Source of the DNA: Candidatus Nanopelagicaceae bacterium
GTDB lineage: Bacteria > Actinomycetota > Actinomycetes > Nanopelagicales > Nanopelagicaceae
Assembly (NCBI GenBank): GCA_018882885.1
Contig: VERG01000016.1
Coordinates: 1-38,444, forward strand
Direction: 5' to 3'
DNA length: 38,444 nucleotides
Part shown: positions 25,658-33,544 of the stretch, piece by piece
Numbering within the stretch: position 1 is the stretch's first letter
Layout: every line of letters starts with the position of its first letter
The notes under the pieces: generated by a model
What the model was told of the DNA's origin: nothing
What the model saw: only the letters and a program-made list of their open reading frames with translations
Database searches by the model: none
Program-made: the position numbers and the translations under genes

Positions 25658-26574
25658 TACTGCTCAACCTCGCGCTTTCTCAACATCTTTGATCCAAAGG
25701 CGGCACCCAAGCCAACCAAGGTAAAGATCAAGACCCCTAAGGCAGAACCGACGCCAACATTGTTAGCTCCGGAATCAATTGAGCCAAATGAGAGTCGATA
25801 GAACATCAAAGCTAATGTGTCGGTAGCCCCCGCAGGACTACCGTTTGAGCCACCCAGAACAAAGGGCAGGTCAAACCATTCATATGCACCGATAAAGGTA
25901 AGGACCGTAATTATTGTTAAAGAAGGTGCCAGAAGAGGGAAGATTATCCTGCGGAAAATTTGGCCTTCAGATGCACCATCGATGCGGGCCGCCTCAATAT
26001 ATTCAGTATTTATTGCGTTTAAACCAGCTAAGAAGACAATGGCTGGGAATCCGACCCAGCGCCACAAGTTAATGAACATCAAAGTTGGTAGCGCGGTTGC
26101 GGTATCACCCAACCAAGGCTTGGCAAACTCAGGTAAACCAATTCCGGTGATGATCTGATTAACCGGACCATAAAACGGATCCAATAACGCCTGCCATAAG
26201 TAACCAACAACAACAAGAGAGAAAATTACGGGAAGAAAAACTACAACTCTATAAAGACGCAGACCCCTTTTAATTCGAAACATGGCGTAGGCAAAGAGCA
26301 GGCCTAGAGAGGTCTGAAAGGTCATAATCACAACAAAGGCGATGGTGTTATGTTTTAGCGCTGCAAATAATTGATCTGAATAGGGATATGCAAATAGTTT
26401 TTGGAAGTTTTCTAAGCCATTAAAGCTGCCGCGTTGAAAACCATCCCAAGCGAAAAAGGCGTAGCTCAATGTCGTTAATGCTGGAATAGTTGTAAAGATA
26501 ATGATTACCAACAACGCAGGAATCAATAAAGCACCAGTAGTGCGATTTTGTTCTCTACGCAGCGCTGAGGACAT
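25657..26574 (-). CDS. Carbohydrate ABC transporter permease (MalF-like)
   Basis: A 305-aa permease with six helices and the coupling loop EAARIDGASEGQIFRRIIFPLLAPSL. The N-terminal LLIPALLVIIIFTTIPALTTLSYAFF and AYEWFDLPFVLGGSNGSPAGATDTLALMFYR stretches (the latter read in two parts) fit CUT1 family MalF-like proteins. AGGAG sits 5 bases before the ATG. Two hairpins separate it from the binding-protein gene upstream. Confidence 0.92.
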   Translation of the reverse strand: MSSALRREQNRTTGALLIPALLVIIIFTTIPALTTLSYAFFAWDGFQRGSFNGLENFQKLFAYPYSDQLFAALKHNTIAFVVIMTFQTSLGLLFAYAMFRIKRGLRLYRVVVFLPVIFSLVVVGYLWQALLDPFYGPVNQIITGIGLPEFAKPWLGDTATALPTLMFINLWRWVGFPAIVFLAGLNAINTEYIEAARIDGASEGQIFRRIIFPLLAPSLTIITVLTFIGAYEWFDLPFVLGGSNGSPAGATDTLALMFYRLSFGSIDSGANNVGVGSALGVLIFTLVGLGAAFGSKMLRKREVEQ

Positions 26575-26592
26575 TTGAGCTCCTGTTAGAAA

Positions 26593-26638
26593 TTCTCTAG
26601 ACAGAGAAATCTGGGCGCGGGGTTAACCGCGCCCAGAT
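26593..26638 (-). terminator. Double stem-loop between sugar-binding protein and permease genes
   Basis: ATCTGGGCGCGG (26609-26620) and CCGCGCCCAGAT (26627-26638) make a perfect 12-bp stem with a 6-nt loop. Directly next to it, TTCTCT (26593-26598) and AGAGAA (26603-26608) form a second, small hairpin. The stem is very GC-rich in an AT-rich genome. There is no clean U tract, so it more likely acts as an RNA-stability or attenuation element than as a full terminator. Confidence 0.75.
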
Positions 26639-26652
26639 ACTCCCTCGATTTC

Positions 26653-27927
26653 TTAGGACTTACCCTTTTGAGGTCCGTACCAAGAGGAGACAGCGGTCTG
26701 TACATCCTTAGCAAGTTGCTCAGGGGTTGTACCGCCGACAATCAGCTTCTGGAATCCAGGCTGAAGGATTGATGAGCTGGTTGGGTTCTCATAACGGAAG
26801 CCAACAACATTCAGGAACGGTGTTCCTAGAGTTGTACGCCAACGGTTGATTTCCTTAACAGCTGGATCGTTGATCTTTACATAAGGTGCGGTTGGGATGA
26901 ATGCAATTTCATCTACTAGCGCTTGCCCAAAATCCTTGGTGCCAAGGAAGTTGAGGAATTTGAGCGCTGCAGCCTTATTTGCGGTCTTTGCATTGATTGC
27001 ATAGGCGCCATCAGCCCAAGTTCCGACGTATCGCTTTGCGCCAGCGTTGGCCTTAGGAGCTGGGAACCAACCGATAGTGATTGATGGGTTCAAGGAACGG
27101 AAATAACCGATCTCATAGTTACCACCGATATAGAACGCAGCTTTCTCATTAGCGAAAAGTCCACGAGCAGTGTTGTAATCAATTCCTTGGTAGTTAGCAG
27201 GCATGTACTTAGCAAGATCTGCAACAGCCTTGAGGCTGGCTACATAACCTTTATCGGTAAATGTCTTCTTACCTGCAACAACATCATTAAAGAATGAGGT
27301 TCCACCATAGAAGGTTGGACCAACTGTGGCATGAAGCTGCTCAAGAGCAGGACCATTACCGCCAGCATTTCCAATTGGTAGGAATCCAGCTTTCTTTACC
27401 TTGTCAAAAGCAGCCAACATTTGAGACCAGGTTTGTGGCAAAGCACGCACTCCAGCCTTATCCAAAATCTCTGGGTTATACATAACTCCAAGAGCAGAAA
27501 CTGCGTAAGGCAATCCGTACTGCTTCTTATCCTTGTAACCCTGTGCACCAGCAAGAATTCCAGCAGGAAGTTTCTTTAGAGCTGGAACATCTGATGTTGA
27601 AAGTGCTAGGAAATTGCCAGCATCAGAAAGGTTTGCCATTCCGCCGTAAGGACGCATCTGAATGATGTCTGGTCCTTTTCCTGCGGTCAACGCGGTTGAA
27701 ACAATCGCGTTGTATTCAGTATTTAGATAAGGAGTGAACTTAACTGAGATACCAGGATTCTTAGCTTCGAAAAGCTTAATCTGGCTCTCGTAGAACGCCT
27801 TATCTTCGGTGCGCCAACTCCAGAATGTTAACTCTGTGTCAGCAGAAGCTACAGAAGCTCCAGGTGCAACCACGGTAGCTGCCGCAAAAAGTGCTGCGAC
27901 GAGACCGCGGAAACGTTTGATATTCAC
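26653..27927 (-). CDS. Carbohydrate ABC transporter substrate-binding protein, family 1
   Basis: A 424-aa secreted sugar-binding protein. The signal peptide (RFRGLVAALFAAATVVAPGA) ends near ASA-DTE, and the mature protein begins ELTFWSWRTEDKAFYE, typical of family 1 SBPs. The start is GTG at 27927 with a strong GAGGAGG site 7 bases upstream, lying in the last codons of the regulator gene. Conserved LPYAVSALGVMYNPEILDKAG and GTWADGAYAINAKTANKAAA are visible. The likely ligand is an amino sugar or a disaccharide of the cell wall (GlcNAc, MurNAc, or GlcNAc-MurNAc), from context. It lacks a lipobox Cys. Confidence 0.9.
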   Translation of the reverse strand: MNIKRFRGLVAALFAAATVVAPGASVASADTELTFWSWRTEDKAFYESQIKLFEAKNPGISVKFTPYLNTEYNAIVSTALTAGKGPDIIQMRPYGGMANLSDAGNFLALSTSDVPALKKLPAGILAGAQGYKDKKQYGLPYAVSALGVMYNPEILDKAGVRALPQTWSQMLAAFDKVKKAGFLPIGNAGGNGPALEQLHATVGPTFYGGTSFFNDVVAGKKTFTDKGYVASLKAVADLAKYMPANYQGIDYNTARGLFANEKAAFYIGGNYEIGYFRSLNPSITIGWFPAPKANAGAKRYVGTWADGAYAINAKTANKAAALKFLNFLGTKDFGQALVDEIAFIPTAPYVKINDPAVKEINRWRTTLGTPFLNVVGFRYENPTSSSILQPGFQKLIVGGTTPEQLAKDVQTAVSSWYGPQKGKS

Positions 27928-28857
27928 TTAATTTCCTCCTCGAGGGCGGTAGGTGTGGTTCTTTCCGGAGCGGATTGATACAGCTGCTCTTGAAAGATCT
28001 AGAGCGGATTTTGTACCACTCCAGTTTCTCTGTGCCAATGCGACGCAGAGACAGTCAACCACCGTTAATTGCGCAATGCGCGATGCGGTCGCGCCGCTGC
28101 GGAAGGTGGTTTCCCGCGCGGCGGTATTAATTACATAATCTGCTAAAGAAACCGCTGGACTTCTCATTGCGTTGGTTATCAAGACAATAGTTACACCGCG
28201 GTCCTTAAACTCTCTCATGGCATCAACTGTGTCTACAGTGGTGCCAGAGTGGGTAATGGCAACAAATACATCACCTTTTTCCAAAACTGCGATTGAGGTC
28301 ATTGCAGAGTGAAAATCAGTCCAGGCAATTGCTCTTTTAGAAAGACGATTGAGTTTTGATTGAAAATCCATCGCTACGAATCCACTAGAGACCAGACCAA
28401 AGAGTCCAATGATTTTGGCTTTTTCAAAAAGTTCAATTACTTTTTTAAAGGTCGCAATATCAATCTTCTCGGCCGTGGACTCGATGGCTCTTGCATCGGA
28501 GTAAGTTACTTTTTCAATAATGTCACTTAAGGAATCGGTTGGCGTAATTCCACCATCTAAGAACTCGGTATCAAATTGTTTGGCACTCTTCCAAGAAAGA
28601 TCTCCCACCAGCGCCATCTTGAATTCGGGATAACCTCGAAAACCCAGCGCTTTACTAAATCGCACCACAGATGAGACCGAGGTTTTGCTATGAGAAGCAA
28701 GCTGGGTGATATTCATCGTCGAGGTGCGTTTTGGATCCTTGAGAATTGAGTTTGCAATGGCGGTTTCACTCGCGTGAAATGTTCCTAATTGACTTTGGAT
28801 GAGCTCTAAGACATTGGAGTGCGGGGTATGTGCAACAACAGAAAGTTGCTTAGCCAT
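27928..28857 (-). CDS. murR: RpiR/MurR-family transcriptional regulator
   Basis: A 309-aa regulator. Residues about 15-90 are the RpiR helix-turn-helix (NILKDPKRTSTMNITQLASHSKTS... SSVVRFSKALGFRGYPEFK). The C-terminal half is a SIS domain (KIIGLFGLVSSGFVAMDFQSKL, FVAITHSGTTVDTVDAMREFKDRG) that binds phosphosugars. In MurR the ligand is MurNAc-6-P. ATG at 28857 is chosen because GGGGGAG precedes it. It is the first gene of the long operon, and a strong promoter with a perfect inverted repeat lies just upstream, suggesting self-regulation. The ligand could also be GlcNAc-6-P. Confidence 0.87.
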   Translation of the reverse strand: MAKQLSVVAHTPHSNVLELIQSQLGTFHASETAIANSILKDPKRTSTMNITQLASHSKTSVSSVVRFSKALGFRGYPEFKMALVGDLSWKSAKQFDTEFLDGGITPTDSLSDIIEKVTYSDARAIESTAEKIDIATFKKVIELFEKAKIIGLFGLVSSGFVAMDFQSKLNRLSKRAIAWTDFHSAMTSIAVLEKGDVFVAITHSGTTVDTVDAMREFKDRGVTIVLITNAMRSPAVSLADYVINTAARETTFRSGATASRIAQLTVVDCLCVALAQRNWSGTKSALDLSRAAVSIRSGKNHTYRPRGGN

Positions 28858-28879
28858 AATCTCCCCCGTGAAAAATCCT

Positions 28880-28895
28880 TTCAGCAAACGCTGAA
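28880..28895. promoter_or_regulatory. Candidate operator for the MurR-like regulator
   Basis: TTCAGC (28880-28885) and GCTGAA (28890-28895) form a perfect inverted repeat with a 4-bp spacer. It starts 8 bp downstream of the -10 box, covering the predicted transcription start. Such placement would let a bound repressor block the polymerase. Confidence 0.6.
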
Positions 28896-28903
28896 CTTGG
28901 TGA

Positions 28904-28932
28904 AAATTATCGCCTTACTCGCCTAAGGTCAA
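28904..28932 (-). promoter_or_regulatory. Sigma70-type promoter of the murR operon
   Basis: On the minus strand TTGACC (28932-28927) and TAATTT (28909-28904) are separated by exactly 17 bp, close to the housekeeping consensus. It lies between the murQ stop and murR, so murR and its followers can be transcribed independently of murQ. Confidence 0.75.
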
Positions 28933-28935
28933 GGG

Positions 28936-29853
28936 TTATTGCTGTGGTTTTAAAGCCTCTCGGACCCGGGAGTTGGCTGACTCCAATGCGGAAATCGCCT
29001 CGGTAGGGGTGACTTGTAACAACAACATAACAATTGCAACCTTCACCTGATTGTTTGCCGCCAACAAAGCCGCTTCGGCCCGCTTTGCATCTACCTGAGT
29101 AGCGGCTTGAATTATTCGGATTGCGCGATCTCTTAACTTCACATTGGTAACTTGGAGATCGACCATCAAATTACCAAAAGTCTTTCCTAAATTAATCATG
29201 GTTACAGTTGAGATCATATTTAAAACCAATTTTTGTGCTGTACCGGCTTTCATGCGAGTTGAGCCGGCAAGAATCTCAGGACCTGAATCAATCTCAATTG
29301 CAACATCTGCATACTTAGCCATCTCCGAGTTTGGATTACAGGTTAAAGCAACAGACAGCGCTCCTACACTCCTAGCAAACTCCATAGCACCGATTGCATA
29401 AGGAGTTCTTCCACTAGCTGCGATTCCAACTACGGTGTCTTGTTTGGATAAATCTAATTTTCGTAGCTCTGGAATTGCTCCATCACGATTATCTTCGGCT
29501 CCTTCAATTCCTTTTCTAAGAGCCGCATCGCCACCAGCAATCAGACCGATCACTACGCCATCTGGAATCGAAAATGTTGGAATACATTCAGAGGCATCCA
29601 GAACTCCTAAACGTCCAGATGTGCCTGCCCCCACATAAATTAATCTGCCGCCTTGAGACATGCGCTTGGTTATTTCCAAAATCGCTTGCTCAATCTGTGG
29701 CAAAACTTTTCCCACAGAAAGTGAGACGCCTTGATCATTTTCATTTATTAGCTTCAATAGCTCTGAAGTAGTTAAGAAATCTATCTGCGAATAGCGCGGA
29801 TCGATAGTCTCAGTGTTGAGCTGGCCTAAATTCTCTTTTTGGCTTTCAGTCAT
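28936..29853 (-). CDS. murQ: N-acetylmuramic acid 6-phosphate etherase
   Basis: A 305-aa SIS-domain lyase, normal length. Visible signatures are TETIDPRYSQIDFLTTSELL at the N-terminus, the phosphosugar-binding IYVGAGTSGRLGVLDASECIPTF (read in two parts), GAEDNRDGAIPEL with the catalytic-type Glu, GIAASGRTPYAIGA, CNPNSEMAKYADVAIEID, and LAGSTRMKAGTAQK. It cleaves the D-lactyl ether of MurNAc-6-P to give GlcNAc-6-P and D-lactate in the cytosol. It stands upstream of murR on the same strand, 78 bp away, and is divergent from the TspO gene with only 27 bp between starts. Confidence 0.96.
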   Translation of the reverse strand: MTESQKENLGQLNTETIDPRYSQIDFLTTSELLKLINENDQGVSLSVGKVLPQIEQAILEITKRMSQGGRLIYVGAGTSGRLGVLDASECIPTFSIPDGVVIGLIAGGDAALRKGIEGAEDNRDGAIPELRKLDLSKQDTVVGIAASGRTPYAIGAMEFARSVGALSVALTCNPNSEMAKYADVAIEIDSGPEILAGSTRMKAGTAQKLVLNMISTVTMINLGKTFGNLMVDLQVTNVKLRDRAIRIIQAATQVDAKRAEAALLAANNQVKVAIVMLLLQVTPTEAISALESANSRVREALKPQQ

Positions 29854-29861
29854 GATGTCTA

Positions 29862-29874
29862 ACCCTAGTAACCT
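29862..29874. promoter_or_regulatory. Back-to-back -10 boxes for murQ and tspO
   Basis: ACCCTA (29862-29867) reads TAGGGT toward murQ, 14 to 9 bases before its ATG. TAACCT (29869-29874) lies 12 to 7 bases before the TspO ATG at 29881. The two boxes are adjacent in a 27-bp gap, and both genes would be leaderless or nearly so. Confidence 0.45.
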
Positions 29875-29880
29875 TTACCC

Positions 29881-30348
29881 ATGGAAACCAAGTACTTATT
29901 GGCCGGAATCGGTATTTCCTTGGTTTTTGTCTATGCCATTGGCTCCGGAGTTTGGGTATCTAATGCGCCCGGCTGGTATTCGAGTTTGGTGCGACCACCC
30001 TGGCAGCCGCCAGATTACGTATTTGGCATTATCTGGCCATACAACTTTGTAATGCTAGGTATCGCCGCTTTCAATGTTGCCCAATCTCTTAATCGAACTC
30101 AGAGCATAACCTGGTTGATTTTCTTCGCGGCTAGTGTCGCTGCAGCCCTGACATGGGCATATCAGTTTTATGTGCCACACAACCTTTCGATCGCGGCGAT
30201 TGCTTTAGTTATTGCTGCGTTGTTGACCATTCCAGTCTTGTATTTGACCTTCAAAGCATCTTTATTAATTGGAGCTTTACTGCTGCCTTATCAAATCTGG
30301 GTAATCATCGCCAGCACTTTGGCTTGGGGCTATTCGACGAGAAATTAA
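29881..30348 (+). CDS. TspO/MBR family protein
   Basis: A 155-aa membrane protein with five predicted helices. The conserved TspO core is visible as WYSSLVRPPWQPPDYVFGII followed by WPYNFVMLGIAAFNV, and YQIWVIIASTLAWGY closes the protein. TspO proteins bind porphyrins and have been tied to oxidative stress and light-related regulation; the role here is unknown. Its promoter region is shared with murQ, and its last 4 bases overlap the convergent MFS gene. Confidence 0.88.
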   Translation: METKYLLAGIGISLVFVYAIGSGVWVSNAPGWYSSLVRPPWQPPDYVFGIIWPYNFVMLGIAAFNVAQSLNRTQSITWLIFFAASVAAALTWAYQFYVPHNLSIAAIALVIAALLTIPVLYLTFKASLLIGALLLPYQIWVIIASTLAWGYSTRN

Positions 30349-31514
30349 TTATCTTTATTTAGCTTAGTAATTGAAACAATCCCTGCAGAGGTAATCAAAG
30401 CTGACAAGCCTGCAAATACCGCACCGCTGCCAAATGGTGCTGCTAAAGCACCAGCTCCAAGTGGAACTAAGAATTGACCAAATCGATTTCCAAATAACCG
30501 AATGGATATTGCCATCGCGCGCTCTTCAATCGGTGTTTTTTTAGAAACGATAGACATAGTGAGTGGCTGGCCCATTCCCAGCAAGAATCCAATTAACGCC
30601 ATGGCTGTGCCGAGCGCCAAAGCCGAGGTGGCATAAACAGAGATAAATAAAAGTACCGCCGAAATTAAGATGCTGTAATTCATCACCCGAGCGCTACCAA
30701 ATCGCGCCGTTGATTTACCCAAAAAGAAACGTGAAATCATCGCCGCACCTGATCGGATGGAGAGAATCACACCAATAACCACCGGGCTGATGCCGTATTC
30801 GGTACCTACCAAGGGCAAAATCACTACCAAAACATCATTTGTAGCGGCCACCGAAAGCGAGGTCCAGATCGCGGGTTTTATACCTGGGCGACTCATTACA
30901 GCGCGGGCTTTTATAGAACCGGCAGCTTCGCGTTCTGCTTTGCTTTTTACCTCATGCAATCCTCTATAAAGTAAAAATGGAATTAGCGAAAGAGCTGCCA
31001 ATATCGCAGCAAATACAAATGCTGAGGTTGATGACTCAGGTAAAACACCTGATGATCCAGCGATAAAGCCACCGATTATCGGACCAAAGGTATGACCTAA
31101 CGAGGTTGAAAAGGAAAAGTATCCAAAGTTTTGATCTTGTAACGGAGCCGGGCTTCTGCTTGCCACCATAGCCTGGCTAGCCGCCACATTTGCCAGGTGT
31201 GCAACGCCTGCAACCGCCGTTGCAATTGCCAGTGCAATCACATCATTTAAAAATGCGAAAGCGATTCCAAGTGCAATAAAGGACACCGAACCTGCAATTA
31301 ATAATGGAATCTCTCCTAGGCGACCAACCCAACGGCCCATTGGAACCGCGACTATTAAGGGAAGTAGCGCATAGATTGAAGCGATTAATCCAATTTCAAA
31401 ACCTGAGGCACCATTTTCAATGGCCCGGTAAGTAATCATTGGCCGCATTACATAGATACTGGCCTGTGCAAAAGCTACATTAATTAATAATGCCCACAAC
31501 CAACTCTTTTTCAT
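30345..31514 (-). CDS. Major facilitator superfamily transporter
   Basis: A 389-aa protein with about twelve hydrophobic segments. The loop between helices 2 and 3 is PMGRWVGRLGEIPLLIAG, a version of the MFS G-x-x-x-D-R-x-G-R motif, and the second half has FLGKSTARFGSARVM at the equivalent place. It looks like a drug/sugar-type exporter but substrate cannot be read. It begins 2 bases after the tctA stop codon, so it is co-transcribed with the tripartite transporter. Confidence 0.88.
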   Translation of the reverse strand: MKKSWLWALLINVAFAQASIYVMRPMITYRAIENGASGFEIGLIASIYALLPLIVAVPMGRWVGRLGEIPLLIAGSVSFIALGIAFAFLNDVIALAIATAVAGVAHLANVAASQAMVASRSPAPLQDQNFGYFSFSTSLGHTFGPIIGGFIAGSSGVLPESSTSAFVFAAILAALSLIPFLLYRGLHEVKSKAEREAAGSIKARAVMSRPGIKPAIWTSLSVAATNDVLVVILPLVGTEYGISPVVIGVILSIRSGAAMISRFFLGKSTARFGSARVMNYSILISAVLLFISVYATSALALGTAMALIGFLLGMGQPLTMSIVSKKTPIEERAMAISIRLFGNRFGQFLVPLGAGALAAPFGSGAVFAGLSALITSAGIVSITKLNKDN

Positions 31515-31516
31515 TG

Positions 31517-33016
31517 TTATGGCTTTACAGCAGGGCGCTTCTTCACAACTTTCACAATATTAGGAGCGAAAATCAGTAAGAGCAAAGCAATATAAATAAG
31601 TTTGGGAAGTAATCCAGCATAAAGAATGGAGTAATCACCATTGCTTAATTGCAAAGCTTGGCGGAATTGAATCTCTAAGGTAGGGCCGAGAATAACGCCC
31701 AGAACCAACGGGGTATTGGGTACACCAAATCTTCTAAATAAATAGCCAATAAAGCCCAAAATTAGGGCTACTCGAAGATCAAATATTGAGTTATTTAAGG
31801 AGTACGCACCCAACAAGCCAAAGGTTGCGATTCCGGCATAAAGATAATGACGTGGAATCTGTAGCAATTGAATCCAGATGCGAATCAATGGCAGATTCAG
31901 AAGTAATAACAAGGTGTTTCCGACAAACAAACTGGCAATTAAAGTCCAAACCAATGGTCCATTCATTTCAAACAACATGGGCCCGGGTTGAATATTGAAG
32001 TTTCGAAGCGCTACTAACATGATTGCAGCGGTTGCGGAGGTTGGTAATCCAAGTGCCAATAGCGGCACCAAAACTCCCGCAGCGTTAGCGTTGTTGGCTG
32101 CTTCGGGACCGGCAACACCTTCAATAGCGCCCTCGCCAAACTCTTCTTTATGTTTGGAAAGGTTTCGTTCCACCGAATAACTTATGAAGGTAGGGACCTC
32201 TGAACCGCCAGCTGGGATTAATCCCATAGGAAATCCAATTGCGGTACCGCGCAGCCATGGTTTCCAGGATCTGCGGAAATCCTCTTTATCCATCCAAACT
32301 TTGCCTTTAACCGGCAAAACTTTCCAAGCATCATCCTTAAATCGACTCGCTAAATAAATAACTTCACCAATTGCGAAGAACGAGATGATTACGACGATGA
32401 TTTCAAAGCCATCCGTGGCTTCGGTAATTCCAAATGAGAGCCGGTTTATTCCGGTTTGTTGATCTGCGCCAACCAGTCCAATAATCAAACCGACAGAGAG
32501 TGAAACCAAACCTCTAGTACGAGAACTTCCCAGCAAAGTGCCGACCGCTGCAAAAGCAAAAACAATTAACGCAACATAACCAGCTGGTTGCACCTTTAAA
32601 GCCAGCTCGGCGAGTGTTGGCGCAGCTGCTGCTAAGAAGATTGTGGCGATTAGTCCCGCTACAAAAGAGCCAATGGCTGCGGTAGTTAAAGCCGCTCCAG
32701 CACGGCCTTTCTTGGCCATTTTGTGGCCTTCGACTGAGGTAATTACCGCGCCAGCTTCTCCAGGGGTGTTGAGCAGAATTGATGTGGTTGATCCGCCATA
32801 CATAGCGCCATAAAAAACCGCAGCAAACATAATTAATGCCGATGTTGGATCTACCGACAAGGTAACTGGCAATAAGAGAGCGATGGCGAGCGCTGGACCG
32901 ATGCCAGGCAAAACTCCAACTAAGGTTCCAAGGAAGGTACCCAACAATCCGTACATGAGGTTTTGCGCTGACAATGCGTTAGCGAAACCATCTAGAAGAA
33001 GATTTAAGTTCTCCAC
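31517..33016 (-). CDS. tctA: Tripartite tricarboxylate transporter, large permease TctA
   Basis: A 499-aa integral membrane protein of the TctA family. It begins [20 protein letters not shown], contains [21 protein letters not shown] (split around the Gly-rich loop), and later [15 protein letters not shown] and [21 protein letters not shown], all diagnostic. It imports carboxylates using a cation gradient, with TctB as small subunit and TctC as binding protein. It starts with GTG right after the TctB stop. The substrate (citrate-like or another organic acid) is not known. Confidence 0.95.
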   Translation of the reverse strand: MENLNLLLDGFANALSAQNLMYGLLGTFLGTLVGVLPGIGPALAIALLLPVTLSVDPTSALIMFAAVFYGAMYGGSTTSILLNTPGEAGAVITSVEGHKMAKKGRAGAALTTAAIGSFVAGLIATIFLAAAAPTLAELALKVQPAGYVALIVFAFAAVGTLLGSSRTRGLVSLSVGLIIGLVGADQQTGINRLSFGITEATDGFEIIVVIISFFAIGEVIYLASRFKDDAWKVLPVKGKVWMDKEDFRRSWKPWLRGTAIGFPMGLIPAGGSEVPTFISYSVERNLSKHKEEFGEGAIEGVAGPEAANNANAAGVLVPLLALGLPTSATAAIMLVALRNFNIQPGPMLFEMNGPLVWTLIASLFVGNTLLLLLNLPLIRIWIQLLQIPRHYLYAGIATFGLLGAYSLNNSIFDLRVALILGFIGYLFRRFGVPNTPLVLGVILGPTLEIQFRQALQLSNGDYSILYAGLLPKLIYIALLLLIFAPNIVKVVKKRPAVKP

Positions 33017-33535
33017 TTAGCCTTCCACTTCTCTCGCTAAACCTAAAAGATTTTCAAAGATTCCATCGGGTAAGAAAATTCTTAAGCCTTTTGAAAAAAC
33101 AAAATAAACAGTGATGGCAAATGCAAATGAAATTGCAATGTCTTTAAGAAACTTGCGGGAGCCGAAAGCGAATGTGACTCCATAAAAAGTAAGTGCCGCC
33201 GCAGCTATATATCCAGCTGGTTCGAGTAAGAAAATGTGAAGCAGCAATGAGCCAATCACGATGGACATAGTTTTGATATCTGGCGGCAGGAATTTATCGC
33301 CGCGTTCTGTGCCTTCCGCGACACCATATTTACCGCGGACAACTTCACTGATTAAAACCAATCCAACAAAGGTTGCAAACCCTCCGATGATGTACTCGAA
33401 GGTTTTTGGGCTGACTACCGAGTAAACACCGGGCTCTTCTAGAGTGAAGGCGTCAAATAAAACAAATAACCCGAGCAGTAAAAAGCCTAAAGCGAATACG
33501 CCTTCTGCAATTACTGCTCGGGTTACTTTTGTCAT
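33017..33535 (-). CDS. tctB: Tripartite tricarboxylate transporter, small permease TctB
   Basis: A 172-aa membrane protein with four predicted helices: FALGFLLLGLFVLFDAF, TFEYIIGGFATFVGLVLISEV, a pair around IVIGSLLLHIFLLEPAGYIAAAAL, and DIAISFAFAITVYFVFSKGL. This is the TctB layout; the LEPAGYIAAA stretch is well conserved. It lies between tctC (9-bp gap) and tctA (no gap). Confidence 0.92.
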   Translation of the reverse strand: MTKVTRAVIAEGVFALGFLLLGLFVLFDAFTLEEPGVYSVVSPKTFEYIIGGFATFVGLVLISEVVRGKYGVAEGTERGDKFLPPDIKTMSIVIGSLLLHIFLLEPAGYIAAAALTFYGVTFAFGSRKFLKDIAISFAFAITVYFVFSKGLRIFLPDGIFENLLGLAREVEG

Positions 33536-33544
33536 CTATTTTTC

